DNA of 64,000 nucleotides. Source: Halorarum halophilum. GTDB lineage: Archaea > Halobacteriota > Halobacteria > Halobacteriales > Haloferacaceae. The notes beneath the pieces are model-generated. The model was not told the origin of the DNA, did no database searches, and saw nothing but the letters and a program-made list of their open reading frames with translations. Positions 63,831-64,000 of this stretch are shown here, in pieces. How positions within the stretch are numbered: position 1 is the stretch's first letter; each line of letters opens with the position of its first letter. A program made the translations under genes and the position numbers. The DNA is taken from positions 2,976,001-3,040,000 of the forward strand of contig NZ_CP058529.1 in the NCBI RefSeq assembly GCF_013401515.1, in the 5' to 3' direction.

Positions 63831-64000
63831 ATGCAAGAGCTCGGTATCATCATGAACGGAGTGACCGGTCGGATGGGGACGAACCAGCACCTCATCCGAT
63901 CGCTCCTGGCACTCCGGGAGGAGGGCGGCGTCGAACTACCCAGCGGGGAGCGCGTAGTGCCGGACCCGCTGCTCGTCGGGCGGAACGAGCGCAAACTGAA
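63831..64000 (+). CDS. Gfo/Idh/MocA-family oxidoreductase, partial (runs off right edge)
   Basis: Only about 56 residues are visible: [20 protein letters not shown], where [11 protein letters not shown] is the nucleotide-binding turn of a haloarchaeal Gfo/Idh/MocA subfamily with a modified glycine motif. The remainder is beyond the window. It is divergently transcribed from the complete family member at 62.5-63.6 kb, with about 260 bases between them. Confidence 0.7.
   Translation, partial: MQELGIIMNGVTGRMGTNQHLIRSLLALREEGGVELPSGERVVPDPLLVGRNERKL

Noticed and set aside
1-64000. CRISPR array or complete insertion sequence
   Set aside because: No regularly spaced identical repeats and no transposase or integrase domain was recognised in the window.

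Overview
This window is high-GC archaeal DNA from a halophilic archaeon (class Halobacteria). The evidence is acidic proteins throughout, archaea-specific machinery (Pth2, TruD, L37Ae, RpoP, Pcc1, prefoldin beta), Tat signal peptides with lipoboxes, halocyanin, bacterio-opsin-activator and HalOD1 domains, short T-rich or TATA boxes about 25-30 bases before near-leaderless starts, and many 1-4 base stop/start overlaps. The genus cannot be fixed from sequence alone. I saw no rRNA, convincing tRNA, complete insertion sequence or CRISPR array.

Layout. 1-3.6 kb: partial HTH regulator, dCTP deaminase, Yip1-like membrane protein, Pth2-TruD. 3.9-6.5 kb: L-asparaginase, PRC-barrel protein, zinc ribbon, Bat-type regulator. 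6.8-9.5 kb: information-processing block (DUF2103-like, L37Ae, RpoP, Pcc1, prefoldin beta, DUF3194-like, zinc finger). 9.6-21.4 kb: NSS transporter, two histidine kinases, MinD-like ATPase with a coupled partner, MATE exporter, an HTH plus twin membrane protein operon, a halocyanin operon. 21.5-38.2 kb: an apparent catabolic region with alpha/beta hydrolase, IclR regulator, two 2-hydroxyacid dehydrogenases, a complete 2-oxoacid dehydrogenase complex (E1a, E1b, E2, E3), a nitrate/taurine-type ABC importer with its Tat lipoprotein receptor, and an amidohydrolase coupled to a Rieske ferredoxin. 39.2-42.4 kb: SDR, then an APH-fold kinase translationally coupled to a divergent enolase paralogue. 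42.4-50.4 kb: MFS, polysaccharide deacetylase, CDGSH protein, ECF-like and LtrA membrane proteins, flavin oxidoreductase, YdjM-like hydrolase. 50.5-64 kb: stress proteins, glucuronyl epimerase-like lipoprotein, small paired genes, Lrp regulator, a receiver lacking its phospho-Asp, a DRTGG ATPase coupled to ADP-forming acyl-CoA synthetase, a membrane HalOD1 protein, APC permease with Usp, and two divergent Gfo/Idh/MocA dehydrogenases.

How the genes may work together. My inference for 23-38 kb is that an imported compound is processed by the amidohydrolase/Rieske pair, 2-hydroxyacid intermediates are oxidised to 2-oxoacids by the two dehydrogenases, the 2-oxoacid dehydrogenase complex makes acyl-CoA, and IclR controls the set. 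The acyl-CoA synthetase at 56-58 kb could then recover ATP. The most novel-looking unit is the kinase/enolase-like pair at 40.1-42.4 kb, because the enolase fold is kept while two residues important for classical enolase chemistry are changed.
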